A stretch of 64,000 bases of DNA from NCBI RefSeq assembly GCF_910585425.1, contig NZ_CAJUCP010000016.1, positions 1 to 64,000 on the forward strand, given 5' to 3'. Of this stretch, positions 1 through 8,732 are shown piece by piece. Numbering within the stretch: the stretch's first letter is position 1; each line of letters opens with the position of its first letter. This stretch comes from an uncultured Acetatifactor sp. Lineage in GTDB: Bacteria; Bacillota; Clostridia; Lachnospirales; Lachnospiraceae. The position numbers and the translations under genes were made by a program. The notes beneath the pieces are model-generated. The model searched no databases and had not been told where the DNA came from. It saw nothing but the letters and a program-made list of their open reading frames with translations.

Positions 1-1344
1 CGCGCCGGTGGCCCCTACGAACGCTATCTTCTGGCCAGGCTTTGCATGGAGCACGATGTCGTGCAGGATCATCTTGTCGTCATTGTAGCCGAAGTCCACG
101 CCGTCGAACACCACGTCCCCGGTGAGCTCCACATAGGTGGTGGTATTGTCCGCCTTGTGGTAATGCTTCCAGGCCCAGAGCCCCGTGCGCTCCTTGCTCT
201 CCCTCAGCTCCCCGTCCGCGCCCCGCACGGCGTTCACCAGCTCCACGTAGCCCTCGTCCACCTCCGGCTTCTCGTCCATGAGCTTGAAGATCCTGTCCGC
301 GCCGGCCAGGGCCATGATGATGCTGTTGAACTGCATGCTCACCTGGTTGATGGGCATGTTGAAGGATTTGTTGAAGTTCAGGAAGCTGGCCAGGCCTCCC
401 AAAGTCAGGCCGGACACGCCCGTGATGGCCAGGATGCCGCCCACCACGGCGCAGACCACATAGCTTAAGTTCCCCAGCTGGGCGTTCACCGGCATCATGA
501 TGTTGGCGAAGCGGTTGGCCTGGTAGGCGCTCTCGAAGAGCTGGTCGTTGAGCTCGTTGAACTGCTTCAGGCTCTCCTGCTCATGGCAGAACACCTTCAC
601 CACCTTCTGGCCGGTCATGGTCTCCTCCACACAACCGTTCACCGCGCCGATGGCCTTCTGCTGGGCCAGGAAATACCGGCTGCTCAGGCCCCCGATTTTC
701 TTGGTGGCCACCAGCATGATTCCCACCATCAGCAAAGTCACCAAAGTCAGCGGAATGTCCAGCACCAGCATGCAGGCGAAGACGCTGACCACGGTGATGG
801 CGCTGTTGATGATCTGGGGGATGCTCTGGCTGATCATCTGGCGCAGGGTGTCGATGTCGTTGGTGTACATGGACATGATGTCGCCGTGGGCGTGGGTGTC
901 GAAATATTTAATAGGAAGGGACTCCATCTTGCCGAACATGTCATTGCGGATGTTCCGCAGGGTCCCCTGCCCGATGTTGATCAGGATCCTGGACTGGGTG
1001 AAGGACGCGACGACGCCCAGGGCGTAGAAGCATGCCACTTTGACGATGGCTCCCTGCAGCGGCCCGAAGTCCGGATTCTCCCTGCCAATCAGCGGCAGGA
1101 TGTAGGAATCGATCAGGGTCCGCATGAACATGGTTCCCTGCAGGCTGGAGTACACGGTGGCCACGATGCACAGCACCACCACGATCCATCCCGCCGCGTA
1201 ATCCTTCAATGTATAGCCCATGACCCGCCTGAACAGCTTTCCGGGGTTCTCTATCTTGGGCCTGGGGCCTCTGGGGCCTCTCGGGCCGCCGGGTCCATGG
1301 CCGCCCGGGCCTTTATTCATATTCTGGTTCTTCTCTGCTGCCAT
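1..1344 (-). CDS. ABC exporter half-transporter, partial (C-terminus off window)
   Basis: Fused membrane-plus-ATPase half of an ABC exporter; 448 codons are visible and the rest lies beyond the window start. The start ATG at 1344 follows AGGAGG by 10 nt. Residues 1-30 are an unusual Gly/Pro/Arg-rich stretch, followed by the six-helix type I exporter domain (FDTHAHGDIMSMYTNDID is the typical coupling region) and the beginning of the nucleotide-binding domain, up to the Walker A start FVGATGA. It lies 42 bp downstream of a second half-transporter on the same strand, so the two probably form a heterodimer. The export substrate (drug, lipid or peptide) cannot be told. Control by the MarR gene upstream is inferred from order. 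Confidence 0.9.
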   Translation of the reverse strand, partial: MAAEKNQNMNKGPGGHGPGGPRGPRGPRPKIENPGKLFRRVMGYTLKDYAAGWIVVVLCIVATVYSSLQGTMFMRTLIDSYILPLIGRENPDFGPLQGAIVKVACFYALGVVASFTQSRILINIGQGTLRNIRNDMFGKMESLPIKYFDTHAHGDIMSMYTNDIDTLRQMISQSIPQIINSAITVVSVFACMLVLDIPLTLVTLLMVGIMLVATKKIGGLSSRYFLAQQKAIGAVNGCVEETMTGQKVVKVFCHEQESLKQFNELNDQLFESAYQANRFANIMMPVNAQLGNLSYVVCAVVGGILAITGVSGLTLGGLASFLNFNKSFNMPINQVSMQFNSIIMALAGADRIFKLMDEKPEVDEGYVELVNAVRGADGELRESKERTGLWAWKHYHKADNTTTYVELTGDVVFDGVDFGYNDDKMILHDIVLHAKPGQKIAFVGATGA

Positions 1345-1386
1345 ATGTCATATACCTCCTGTCGTACCGCACTGTGTACACGCCCT

Positions 1387-3126
1387 TTATTTTTCATCGA
1401 AATCCCCGCTGCCGCTCATCTGGGCCTCATAGACTTCCCTGTAGATCTCGTTGGTCTCCAGCAGCTCCTCATGGGAGGCGAATCCGTCGATCTGCCCGTC
1501 ATGCATGACGATGATTTTGTCCGCATGCTCCACGCTGGAAATCCTCTGGGCGATGATCAGCTTGGTGGTGCCCGGGATGGCCTGGGCGAAAGCCTGCCTG
1601 ATTTTGGCATCCGTGGCCGTGTCCACCGCGCTGGTGGAGTCGTCCAGAATCAGGATCTTCGGCTTTTTCAATAAAGCCCTGGCGATGCAGAGCCTCTGCT
1701 TCTGTCCCCCGGATACGTTCGTGCCGCCCTGTTCTATGTAGGTATTGTACCCCTCGGGCATCTTCCGTATGAATTCGTCGGCGCAGGCCAGCTCGCAGGC
1801 ATGCCTGCACTGCTCCTCCGTGGCGTCCTTGTCTCCCCAGCGCAGGTTCTCCAGGATGGTGCCGGAGAAGAGCACATTGTTCTGCAGCACCACGGCCACC
1901 TGATTCCGCAGGACCTCACAGTCATACGCCTTCACGTCCACGCCGCCCACCAGCAGCCGTCCCTCTGTCACATCGTACAGTCTGCTGATCAGGTTCACCA
2001 GGCTGGACTTGGCGCTTCCGGTGCCGCCGATGATGCCTATGGTCTCGCCGGACCCGATCTCCAGGTTCACGTCCTTCAGCACAGGCGTTTTGGCATCCTT
2101 CTTATAGCTGAAAGAGACATTTTCGAAGACGATGCTGCCGTCCTTCACATCCGTGACGGGATTCTCGGGATCGGTCAGGTCGGCCTTCTCCTCCAGCACC
2201 TCGCAGATACGCCTGGCGCTGGCCGCGGACATGGTCATCATGACGAAGATCATGGAGAGCATCATCAGGCTCATGAGGATGTTCATGCAGTAGGTCAGCA
2301 TGCTCATCAGCTGTCCCGTGGTCAGGGCGTCCTGTACGATCATGTGGGCCCCTGTCCAGCTGATCAGCAGGATACAGGCGTACACCGTGAAGTTCATCAC
2401 CGGGTTGTTCCAGATGACGATGCTCTCCGCCTTACAGAATATCTTATACAGGTTGCCGCTGGCCGTCCTGAATTTCTCTACCTCATAGTCCTCCCGCACA
2501 TAGGCCTTCACCACCCGGATGGCGGAGACGTTTTCCTGTACGCTTTCATTCAATGCATCGTACTTCGGGAAAGCCTGTTTGAAGTGCTGGGTGGCCTGGC
2601 TGACGATGAAGCCCAGCGCGCAGCCCAGGAGGATCACCGCCACCAGGTAGATGCTGGCAAGCCTGGGGCTGATGAAGAAGGACATGGCCATGGCGCAGAT
2701 CAGGCTGGCCGGGGCCCGCATGCACATCCGCAGCATCATCTGGTAGGCGTTCTGGATGTTGGTCACGTCCGTGGTGAGCCTGGTCACCAGGCCCGAGGTG
2801 CTGAACTTGTCGATGTTGGAGAAGCTGAAGGTCTGTATGTTCTCGTACATGGCCTTCCTCAGGTTCCTGGCATAGCCTGCGGAGGCCCTGGAGCCGAACT
2901 GCCCGCCCAGGATGCCGAAGGTCAGGCTGAACAGCGCCGTCACGATCATCAGCACGCCGATCAGATAGATATGGTTCATGTTCCCCGCCTGCACGCCGTC
3001 GTCGATGATCGACGCCATGAGCAGCGGGATGATGGTCTCCATGATCACTTCCCCTATCATGAAGACCGGGGTCAGGATGGAATCTTTCTTGAATTCCCTG
3101 ATGTGGGCCCCAAGTGTCTTTAACAT
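1387..3126 (-). CDS. ABC exporter half-transporter
   Basis: 579-residue ABC exporter subunit of usual length. The N-terminal membrane domain has about six hydrophobic helices (first around residues 18-38). The ATPase domain has a Walker A region IGGTGSAKSS, the Q-loop VVLQNN, the signature VSGGQKQRL and Walker B ILILDDSTSAVD. Walker A has GSAKSS where GSGKSS is usual, so Ala replaces the third glycine. That may make one ATP site less active, as is common in heterodimeric exporters, though this is inference. The partner subunit follows 42 bp downstream, and a MarR regulator precedes it by 56 bp, so the three form one likely operon. Confidence 0.92.
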   Translation of the reverse strand: MLKTLGAHIREFKKDSILTPVFMIGEVIMETIIPLLMASIIDDGVQAGNMNHIYLIGVLMIVTALFSLTFGILGGQFGSRASAGYARNLRKAMYENIQTFSFSNIDKFSTSGLVTRLTTDVTNIQNAYQMMLRMCMRAPASLICAMAMSFFISPRLASIYLVAVILLGCALGFIVSQATQHFKQAFPKYDALNESVQENVSAIRVVKAYVREDYEVEKFRTASGNLYKIFCKAESIVIWNNPVMNFTVYACILLISWTGAHMIVQDALTTGQLMSMLTYCMNILMSLMMLSMIFVMMTMSAASARRICEVLEEKADLTDPENPVTDVKDGSIVFENVSFSYKKDAKTPVLKDVNLEIGSGETIGIIGGTGSAKSSLVNLISRLYDVTEGRLLVGGVDVKAYDCEVLRNQVAVVLQNNVLFSGTILENLRWGDKDATEEQCRHACELACADEFIRKMPEGYNTYIEQGGTNVSGGQKQRLCIARALLKKPKILILDDSTSAVDTATDAKIRQAFAQAIPGTTKLIIAQRISSVEHADKIIVMHDGQIDGFASHEELLETNEIYREVYEAQMSGSGDFDEK

Positions 3127-3182
3127 GGTTTCTGCACTTCCTTTTCTTTGTATTCTGCCTGTTGCTCTGTTTTTGCCTTGCT

Positions 3183-3776
3183 TTAGGACATATTCCCGTT
3201 TTCCCGCTCCGCGGTTTCCGCCGGGGCTCCTTCGGGCCTGGCTTCCTCCGCCGGGGCTTCCGGGGAGCCTCTGCTCTCCTGCGCCGGGGGAAATGCCGCC
3301 TCTCCGGCTCCTCCCGGAACTTCCTCCGGCTCGGCCGTCATCCCCTCCAGGTTCTTCATCAGGATGCCCAGCAGACGGTAGAGCTCTGCCACCTCCTGGT
3401 CCGACATCCCCTCCAGCACCCTGTTTCCAATCCAGTCCATGTGGCGCTCGATCTTCTCATGGTTCTGGTAGGCCTCCGGGGTCATCTGGATCCGCTTCAG
3501 CCTCCCGTCCTTGTCCTGGGCCCTTCGCACGATCAGCCCCTCGCGCTCCATGACCTGCAGCGTGTTGGAGACCGTGGCCCCGGATATGCGGAATTCCTTC
3601 TCCAGGTCTCTCTGGTACACGGGCCCGTCCTGGTGATGGTAGAGATACCCCAGAATGCCCCCCTGGAGCTGTGTCTTCGGCCCCTTCTTCACATCGGGGC
3701 CGTTCCTGTGTATGGCCGTCTTGATCTGGTTGTGGATGACCCGCAATAGAAATGTGATTCTCTTCCTCTCTTCCAT
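3183..3776 (-). CDS. MarR-family transcriptional regulator
   Basis: 197-residue winged-helix regulator. The N-terminal dimer helices are followed by the recognition region YQRDLEKEFRISGATVSN and the wing VRRAQDKDGRLKRIQMT, typical of MarR proteins. Beyond residue about 145 there is an extra Pro/Glu/Ala-rich low-complexity tail of about 45 residues not usual in the family. It is the first gene of an operon with two ABC exporter halves. Two palindromes at 3880-3913 lie about 100 bp upstream of its start, which suggests autorepression with release by an exported compound. The ligand is unknown. Confidence 0.9.
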   Translation of the reverse strand: MEERKRITFLLRVIHNQIKTAIHRNGPDVKKGPKTQLQGGILGYLYHHQDGPVYQRDLEKEFRISGATVSNTLQVMEREGLIVRRAQDKDGRLKRIQMTPEAYQNHEKIERHMDWIGNRVLEGMSDQEVAELYRLLGILMKNLEGMTAEPEEVPGGAGEAAFPPAQESRGSPEAPAEEARPEGAPAETAERENGNMS

Positions 3777-3879
3777 CGGCTCCTTCCTTATCCTGTTTCC
3801 TGCTGTGTCTGTTGCGTCTGCTGTGCCTTGGGAAGCGGCGATGCTTCCCCGCTCAGATTGTCAGCCTGCCGGGTATCTT

Positions 3880-3913
3880 GTTAGCGGGCTAACTTGTTTG
3901 TTAGTGTACTAAC
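3880..3913. promoter_or_regulatory. Tandem palindromic operators, probably for the MarR regulator
   Basis: Two perfect palindromes with 6-bp arms and 2-bp centres: GTTAGCGGGCTAAC at 3880-3893 and GTTAGTGTACTAAC at 3900-3913. Their centres are 20 bp apart, about two helical turns, so two dimers could bind the same face. They lie upstream of the MarR gene. Binding is inferred from position and the TTAG/CTAA shape. Confidence 0.75.
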
Positions 3914-3983
3914 TATATCGCGTTTTTGGGGATTTGTCAATAGTGTTTTAAGGAGGATTTTTAAGGTTATTCACGAATTCTTA

Positions 3984-4012
3984 TTGATTTCTGTCTTTTT
4001 TGATGTTATATT
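3984..4012 (+). promoter_or_regulatory. Sigma-A-type promoter for the toxin-antitoxin pair
   Basis: TTGATT at 3984-3989 and TATATT at 4007-4012 with a 17-nt spacer, 42 bp before the antitoxin ATG, in an AT-rich stretch. Confidence 0.6.
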
Positions 4013-4054
4013 CATAGAAAGCCATAGCATAATATCTTAGAAGGAGGATTTTAT

Positions 4055-4303
4055 ATGTCAACTTTAGAAAAAGCCATCGACTTATTAGAAACTTTGCCTG
4101 ACAATAAGCTTGAAGTAGCCTATGCATTTATACAGTTCATAGACTCTGAGGCCTATGGAAAATCGTCTAAAATTTCTGCTTCCAGGCGGGCGGATGTCCA
4201 GTCCATGCTCGGAATTGCCCACGAATATGCAAATCCGGAATTGATAAAACGGGAGGAGGGCGCTTTCGAACATGCAATTGCGGAAAAATATGCAGTTGAT
4301 TGA
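4055..4303 (+). CDS. Antitoxin-like protein of a PIN-domain toxin-antitoxin pair
   Basis: 82-residue acidic small protein with a good AAGGAGGA site 9 nt before its ATG. The N-terminus (STLEKAIDLLETLPDNKLEVAYAFIQFID) predicts two helices, as in short RelB/DUF2281-like antitoxins. The C-terminus is charged. Its 3' end overlaps the PIN-domain gene, the usual antitoxin-first order. No DNA-binding motif is clear. The function is inferred mainly from this pairing. Confidence 0.65.
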   Translation: MSTLEKAIDLLETLPDNKLEVAYAFIQFIDSEAYGKSSKISASRRADVQSMLGIAHEYANPELIKREEGAFEHAIAEKYAVD

Positions 4304-4658
4304 CGCCAATGTGATTCTGAGATTTATTTTGAACGATAACGAAGAGATGGCCAGCCGCGCAGTGGAAGTTATTTTGTCCGGTGCGTATACAAAACCGGAA
4401 GTCATCGCTGAAGTAGTATATGTATTGAAAAGCGTCTATTCCACTCCCAAAGATAAAATCAAATCTATCATCCATGGTCTGTCCGACATAATTCAGATTG
4501 AAAACGCCAAATGTGTCATATATGCAATAGACTTATTTTCCGGCGCGTCCCTGGACTTTGTGGACTGTCTTCCGATTGCCTACCACGCAGTAAACGGCGA
4601 GGCTGTATTTACATTTGACAAAAAGCTGAATAAACATCTGCGCCGTACATCCCTATAG
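4272..4658 (+). CDS. PIN-domain toxin (VapC-like RNase)
   Basis: 128 residues. PIN nucleases are Mg-dependent RNases that cut tRNA or mRNA. The acidic residues are in place: D11 in LIDANVILRF, E47 in VIAEVVYVL, D95 and D98 in LDFVDCL and D116 in TFDKKL. The start at 4272 follows GGAGGAGGG. An internal ATG at 4290 (MQLIDANVI) fits the family N-terminus better but has a poorer ribosome site; either way the gene overlaps the antitoxin. The region is more AT-rich than its neighbours, which suggests acquisition. VapC is the nearest family name. Confidence 0.8.
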   Translation: MQLRKNMQLIDANVILRFILNDNEEMASRAVEVILSGAYTKPEVIAEVVYVLKSVYSTPKDKIKSIIHGLSDIIQIENAKCVIYAIDLFSGASLDFVDCLPIAYHAVNGEAVFTFDKKLNKHLRRTSL

Positions 4659-4662
4659 CCCC

Positions 4663-5475
4663 CTACCTTGCCCGCAGCACCCCCAACAGCACGAACCGGG
4701 CATCCTCGAATTCATAGCTGCAGGTGGACAGGGTGAGGACATGGTCCGAGGCCGACGGCGCAAAGTCGGCGCGGATGAGGGATTTTGAGATGGCGGATGC
4801 TATCCAGTCCTCATAGTCCGCCTCCGAAGCGAAGCCCGTCACCCAGGCGTCGTCCTCCACATCGGCCACATACCCCGCGAATATCTCGACAGTATAGTTT
4901 TCGTCCGGGGTCAGCAGGAGCATCCGGGGATGTTCCTCAAAGTATTCCTGGCTCTTGTAATTGGACAGGGCGGCGAACATGGAGCCGTCCTTCATATGAT
5001 GTCCGTAGATGATGCAGTGGGAGTCCGAGAAGTCGCTCTGGTTTTGACAGTCCAGGAAGATTGCGCCGCTGGGGTTGCTCTCGCCGTTGAACAGGCGGTA
5101 CAGATAGTAATCGTTGTCCCGGGCCTGCACGATTGGGTAATTGATTACAGATGCATCGTCATAAATCCAGCCCACCACCTGCTCATTGATGCTGCGCAGG
5201 CCCGCGAAGTCCACCTCCGGAAAGGCAATGGGGGCATCCGCGCTGCCGGGTCCAGATGCCGCGCTGCCTCCGCTGTGTCCGAACTGTGCACTGTCCCCTG
5301 CTTCCGCCCCGGAGCCCCCGTCCGCAGCATGCATGAAGGAGGCCAGCTCCCCATAGGCGGCTCCGGCGGCCTGCCGCTCCCGCAGGATCTCCCAGACCCG
5401 GTATCCGGACACCGCGCATGTCGCGAACAGTCCTGCTGCCAGCAAGCATATCAATCCCCTGCCGATTCCTTTCAT
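4663..5475 (-). CDS. srtB: Class B sortase
   Basis: 270-residue membrane-anchored cysteine transpeptidase. It has an N-terminal membrane helix (about 6-24), a Gly/Ser/Ala-rich linker and a sortase domain. Catalytic His lies in YGHHMKDGSMF (about 159-160), Cys252 in TLSTCS and Arg260 in DARFVLL. The extra N-terminal helices and INYPIVQARDNDYYLYR are typical of class B. It is the last gene of the fibre locus. A plausible substrate is the protein at 7544-8341, whose C-terminus carries PKTSDDSN before a membrane helix, rather than the LPSTG proteins, which should be handled by the class C enzymes. That assignment is inference. Confidence 0.9.
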   Translation of the reverse strand: MKGIGRGLICLLAAGLFATCAVSGYRVWEILRERQAAGAAYGELASFMHAADGGSGAEAGDSAQFGHSGGSAASGPGSADAPIAFPEVDFAGLRSINEQVVGWIYDDASVINYPIVQARDNDYYLYRLFNGESNPSGAIFLDCQNQSDFSDSHCIIYGHHMKDGSMFAALSNYKSQEYFEEHPRMLLLTPDENYTVEIFAGYVADVEDDAWVTGFASEADYEDWIASAISKSLIRADFAPSASDHVLTLSTCSYEFEDARFVLLGVLRAR

Positions 5476-5655
5476 AAGCCCTCCCTGTCACGGCGCTGTG
5501 CCGATTCCTTTGCTTCCTTTCCTTCCACCCATCTCCCGGCCGCCCCGGCATGTCTGCCACACCGGGTATCCTCCGTTCGCCCCAGAGTCCTGTATCCATA
5601 CAGCGGCTTCCGGGCTTCCTGCTCCCACTGCCATGCGAATCCCGGCCAGGCCGCC

Positions 5656-6225
5656 TTAGGCCCTGCGCTTCCCTGTACCCTTGTCCAGCAGCCTGCCCAG
5701 CCACAATAACATCACAGCCCCCAGCACGCCGCAGGCCAGGTAGATCTTCCCCTTGGTTCCGGAGCACACAGCCATGACATTTCCCAGAAAAGGCACCGAC
5801 ACCGCCATCCGCCCGATCAGATTCCCGTAGGCCACCGGGGCCATGTCGTTCTCCGCGTTGGCATCCCCCTTTGTGATGAATTCCCCCTCCACCACATGGT
5901 TCTCCACTACCCGGTGGGTGATGACCGCCCCTCTGTCATAAAATGCGATCACATCCCCGGCGGCCACATCCTCCGGTGCCGCCGCTTCCATATAGAGGGC
6001 GCTGCCCAGGGGAATGGCCGGTTCCATGCTCCCGCTTATCACCACATACACCTCATATCCCAGCAGCCGCGGCACTGTCATGGGAATGCAGACTGCCACT
6101 ATGACCACCAGGACCAGCGCGGACAAAAAGCCGCATATCTTACGTCCCATCCCGTCCCTGTCCCTTTCCCGGGCTTTTCCGCTCCTTCGGCCATCCCGCG
6201 CGGGGCTTTCTTCCACCTGCCGCAT
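5656..6225 (-). CDS. sipW: SipW-type signal peptidase I
   Basis: 189 residues from the chosen ATG at 6225. It has two membrane segments: one before the catalytic domain and one at the C-terminus (YLACGVLGAVMLLWLGRLL). It is the ER/archaeal type with a Ser-His-Asp active site: S66 in ISGSMEP, H104 in VITHRV, D121/D127 in KGDANAEND. Such enzymes process TasA/CalY-like proteins, and three candidates lie just upstream in the same operon. The start is uncertain: in-frame ATGs also occur at 6357 (weak site, inside an inverted repeat) and 6150 (right before the first helix). Confidence 0.88.
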   Translation of the reverse strand: MRQVEESPARDGRRSGKARERDRDGMGRKICGFLSALVLVVIVAVCIPMTVPRLLGYEVYVVISGSMEPAIPLGSALYMEAAAPEDVAAGDVIAFYDRGAVITHRVVENHVVEGEFITKGDANAENDMAPVAYGNLIGRMAVSVPFLGNVMAVCSGTKGKIYLACGVLGAVMLLWLGRLLDKGTGKRRA

Positions 6226-6350
6226 TGAATCCTGCCGCCCTTTACGCTCCTCCGGATTGCGGGCCCATGCTCCGGGCTGCCCTTCCCCAGCTTCTCCGCC
6301 GCCATTGACGCCGGAAAAGCTGCCGGTGCCATGAAAGCCGCGGCAGCTAT

Positions 6351-6413
6351 ACTGCATAACGCTAAATACTGCCTAATGTAATCATACGATTGAACCAGTC
6401 AGCGTTATGCAGT
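6351..6413. repeat. 13-bp inverted repeat upstream of sipW
   Basis: Perfect arms ACTGCATAACGCT (6351-6363) and AGCGTTATGCAGT (6401-6413) with a 37-nt loop, in the gap between the 6480 gene and sipW. No T-run follows, so it is not an ordinary terminator. It may be an RNA stem affecting sipW expression or a binding site. Confidence 0.55.
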
Positions 6414-6479
6414 CTGGTTTCACGGCAAGTGAAATCGTTAAGCAGCATGAATCCCGAAACCGATATATTACCGTCATTC

Positions 6480-7547
6480 TCAGGCTTCTGCGGAATCCTC
6501 CGCCTTCCCGCCCTTTGCCCTGCGCATCCTCCGGTACATGTACGCCCCGGCAATCAGGGCGATGACCGCCACCAACCCCATTCCCGCGGCAATCCAGGTG
6601 AACTTCCGCATCCTGTCATTGGCCTCGGCCACCGTGCCGTCCTTATCGGATTCCATGCCCGCCAGGGGCGTCTCCTCGTCGTCCAGGTTCAGCAGATCCT
6701 CCGGCCCGTCAGGTTCCTCCGATCCCGGACCGTCCCCGCCCAAAGGCGTGTCATCGTCCCCCACCTCCTGGGGCGGCTCCTGATCCTCCTCCGGCGCCTG
6801 GGCTCCCGGGCCGTCCGGCGCGTCCGCATCTGCGCCAGGCGCTGCGGCTCCTCCTCCCGGATTGCCGTCCACAGGGGCCTGGGCCCCTCCATCGCCGCCC
6901 GGTGCAGTCCCGCCGCCGGTACCGCCAGGCGCCGCGGCCTCAATCCGGGTATATACAAAGGTGAAAATATTCTTGCTGGCATCGCTCTGCAGGGTCCTGG
7001 TCAGGTTATAGGCCTGGGGCTGGTAACCCTCCACATACAGATAGGCGATTACCGGCCTGTCGCCTACATTCCCGTAATAGACCTGCGGCGGATACAGTTG
7101 GTTCCCCGCCGCATCCACATAATTCACGGTATATTGCACCATATCTCCCCGTATGCCGTATGCCACCACATAATCCTGGTCCCGCTCTACCGGGAAATAG
7201 GCCAGATCCAGGCTGTCGTCCCGTCCGCCCATGCGGATGCCCTTGACATAATACTTGCTGTCCTCCGCCACGGACACGGCGCTGTTGAGGAAGCGGACAT
7301 GGTTGGCGGCTGTCAGTCCCGTGATCCTCACGGACTTCCCGCCGTCCTCCAGCATGATTTCATACTCCCCTCCCCCGTCCACGGATATGGAAATCCCGTC
7401 AGCCGTGCCAAGCGTCCCCTGGTTCCCTGCGCTGATGGTCACGGTGTAGGTGTAGCCCTTCCGCTCTGCCGCCAGGCAGTTCAGGGAAGCGGAGAGCATC
7501 AGGCAGAAGGCCGCCAGCACGGAAATCACTCTCATGGCTTTTTTCAT
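6480..7547 (-). CDS. Secreted, membrane-anchored fibre-locus protein
   Basis: 355 residues from ATG 7547, preceded by a purine-rich GGGGGGAG site. The signal peptide is about residues 1-26. The globular region (about 30-200) carries repeated beta-type motifs including a MucBP-like stretch (YTVNYVDAAGNQLYPPQVYYGNVGD). A Pro/Gly/Asp-rich stalk of about 100 residues follows, then a C-terminal helix (WIAAGMGLVAVIALIAGAYMY) and a basic tail. There is no LPXTG-like motif, so it should stay in the membrane. It overlaps the preceding gene by ATGA, so translation is coupled. It may be the membrane base or chaperone of the TasA-like fibre; that is inference. Confidence 0.7.
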   Translation of the reverse strand: MKKAMRVISVLAAFCLMLSASLNCLAAERKGYTYTVTISAGNQGTLGTADGISISVDGGGEYEIMLEDGGKSVRITGLTAANHVRFLNSAVSVAEDSKYYVKGIRMGGRDDSLDLAYFPVERDQDYVVAYGIRGDMVQYTVNYVDAAGNQLYPPQVYYGNVGDRPVIAYLYVEGYQPQAYNLTRTLQSDASKNIFTFVYTRIEAAAPGGTGGGTAPGGDGGAQAPVDGNPGGGAAAPGADADAPDGPGAQAPEEDQEPPQEVGDDDTPLGGDGPGSEEPDGPEDLLNLDDEETPLAGMESDKDGTVAEANDRMRKFTWIAAGMGLVAVIALIAGAYMYRRMRRAKGGKAEDSAEA

Positions 7548-8341
7548 CGCTGCGCTCCCCCCTTCTCTTTCTTTCCGGCCCGATACAGGCCGTACAGGGC
7601 AAGCGCCAGAAGCGCCAGCCCGGAGCCCAGGGAAATCCACACATACAGCATCAGGTTGCTGTCATCGCTGGTCTTCGGAGGGCGTCTCGTCTGCGCTTCC
7701 CCCTCCGGCGTCTCTCCCTCCGGTTCCCCCTCTTCCCCGTCATTTACCGGCACAGGATTCCTACGCTCCTCCACCGCGAAGTTCAGGGTCAGGTTCGCCA
7801 GGGTATCCTGGTAGGTATTCCCCTGGGTCTCCCCGTCCAGGGCCACGGTCAGGGAAATGGTCCCCTGCTCCCCGGCCTTCAGCGTATCCAGATAGAAGTA
7901 TTCGCTGAGGGATTCCGTGGCCTCGTGCAGGCCCTCGCCCACATCCATGTCCCCGGTGCGCTCGCCGCCCACCGTGTCGCTGCTGTACAGCGTCTCCAGC
8001 TCCCCCCGGGGAGGCTGATAGGTCAGAATATAGGAATAGCCTCCGCTTGCCGCCACCCGCTGGCTGTCCTCCAGGGACTGCAGCACTTTGTTGGTCATCC
8101 ACCAGTCCGCATCATTCGCGCCTGTGTTCTTCAATGCCACCGATATGTCGATGCTGTCCCCCGGCTGGAGGTTGTATATGGCGTCATTGATGTCGGAGGT
8201 ATTGAAATTGCTCTCCATCCCGCTGCCCGTGAAGTCCACCGCCCAGCCGGAATCCCCTTTGTAATGCTCCGCGCAGGCTGCCGTCCCGTCCCCCAAAACC
8301 ATAGCGCAGACGAGCAGCAGCCCCATCCATTTCTTCTTCAT
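7544..8341 (-). CDS. TasA-like surface protein with sortase-type C-terminus
   Basis: 265 residues. A signal peptide is present (MKKKWMGLLLVCAMVLGDG). The body has the pattern LKNTGANDADWWMTNKV and late YQDTLANLTLNFAVEE, which resemble SipW-dependent matrix proteins. A Pro/Glu-rich linker then leads to RPPKTSDDSN, a membrane helix (LYVWISLGSGLALLALALYGLYR) and a basic tail. PKTSD is close to class B sortase signals such as NPKTS and not to LPXTG. ATG 8341 follows GGGAG by 9 nt; an upstream in-frame ATG at 8374 lacks a site. It probably anchors TasA-like fibres to the wall. A long tandem repeat lies directly upstream. Confidence 0.75.
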   Translation of the reverse strand: MKKKWMGLLLVCAMVLGDGTAACAEHYKGDSGWAVDFTGSGMESNFNTSDINDAIYNLQPGDSIDISVALKNTGANDADWWMTNKVLQSLEDSQRVAASGGYSYILTYQPPRGELETLYSSDTVGGERTGDMDVGEGLHEATESLSEYFYLDTLKAGEQGTISLTVALDGETQGNTYQDTLANLTLNFAVEERRNPVPVNDGEEGEPEGETPEGEAQTRRPPKTSDDSNLMLYVWISLGSGLALLALALYGLYRAGKKEKGGAQR

Positions 8342-8432
8342 CTCGTCACTCCCATCCGCCTGCCCTGCAGGCATCTTTTCACTGTCTCACGCTTCCGCCC
8401 CGGAAACACCCTGCGCTTCCTCCGGATGGCTC

Positions 8433-8707
8433 TGCCCAAAAGCGGCTCGCACTCCTCCGGAAGACCCTGCTCAAAAGCATCCCGCGTTCCTTTGGAAAAC
8501 CTGCTCAAAGGCATCTTGCACTCCTCCGGAAAACTTGCCCAAAAGCGGCTTGCACTCCTCCAGGTTGCTCTGCCCAAAGGCATCCCGCGCTCCTTTGGAA
8601 AACCTGCTCAAAGGCATCTTGCACTCCTCCGGAAAACCTGCTCAAAGGCATCTTGCGTTCCTTTGGAAAACCTGCCCAAAGGCATCTTGCACTCCTCCGG
8701 GAGGCTC
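8433..8707 (-). repeat. 34/35-bp tandem repeat array in fibre-operon intergenic region
   Basis: Eight units begin at 8433, 8468, 8502, 8536, 8571, 8605, 8639 and 8673, with a partial unit before 8433. This array fills the 391-bp gap between the genes at 8733 and 7544. Units fall into a few sequence variants. On the transcribed strand most units read GGAGGAGTGCAAGATG or AAAGGAACGCAAGATG, that is, a Shine-Dalgarno sequence, a 7-nt spacer and ATG. The period is not a multiple of three, so the array is not a coding repeat. No CRISPR-like spacers are present. Confidence 0.9.
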
Positions 8708-8732
8708 TGCCTGGCACGGTGGCTTTCCGTCT

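Noticed and set aside
8433..8707. CRISPR array
   Set aside because: Units are contiguous with no unique spacers, and no cas genes are present.
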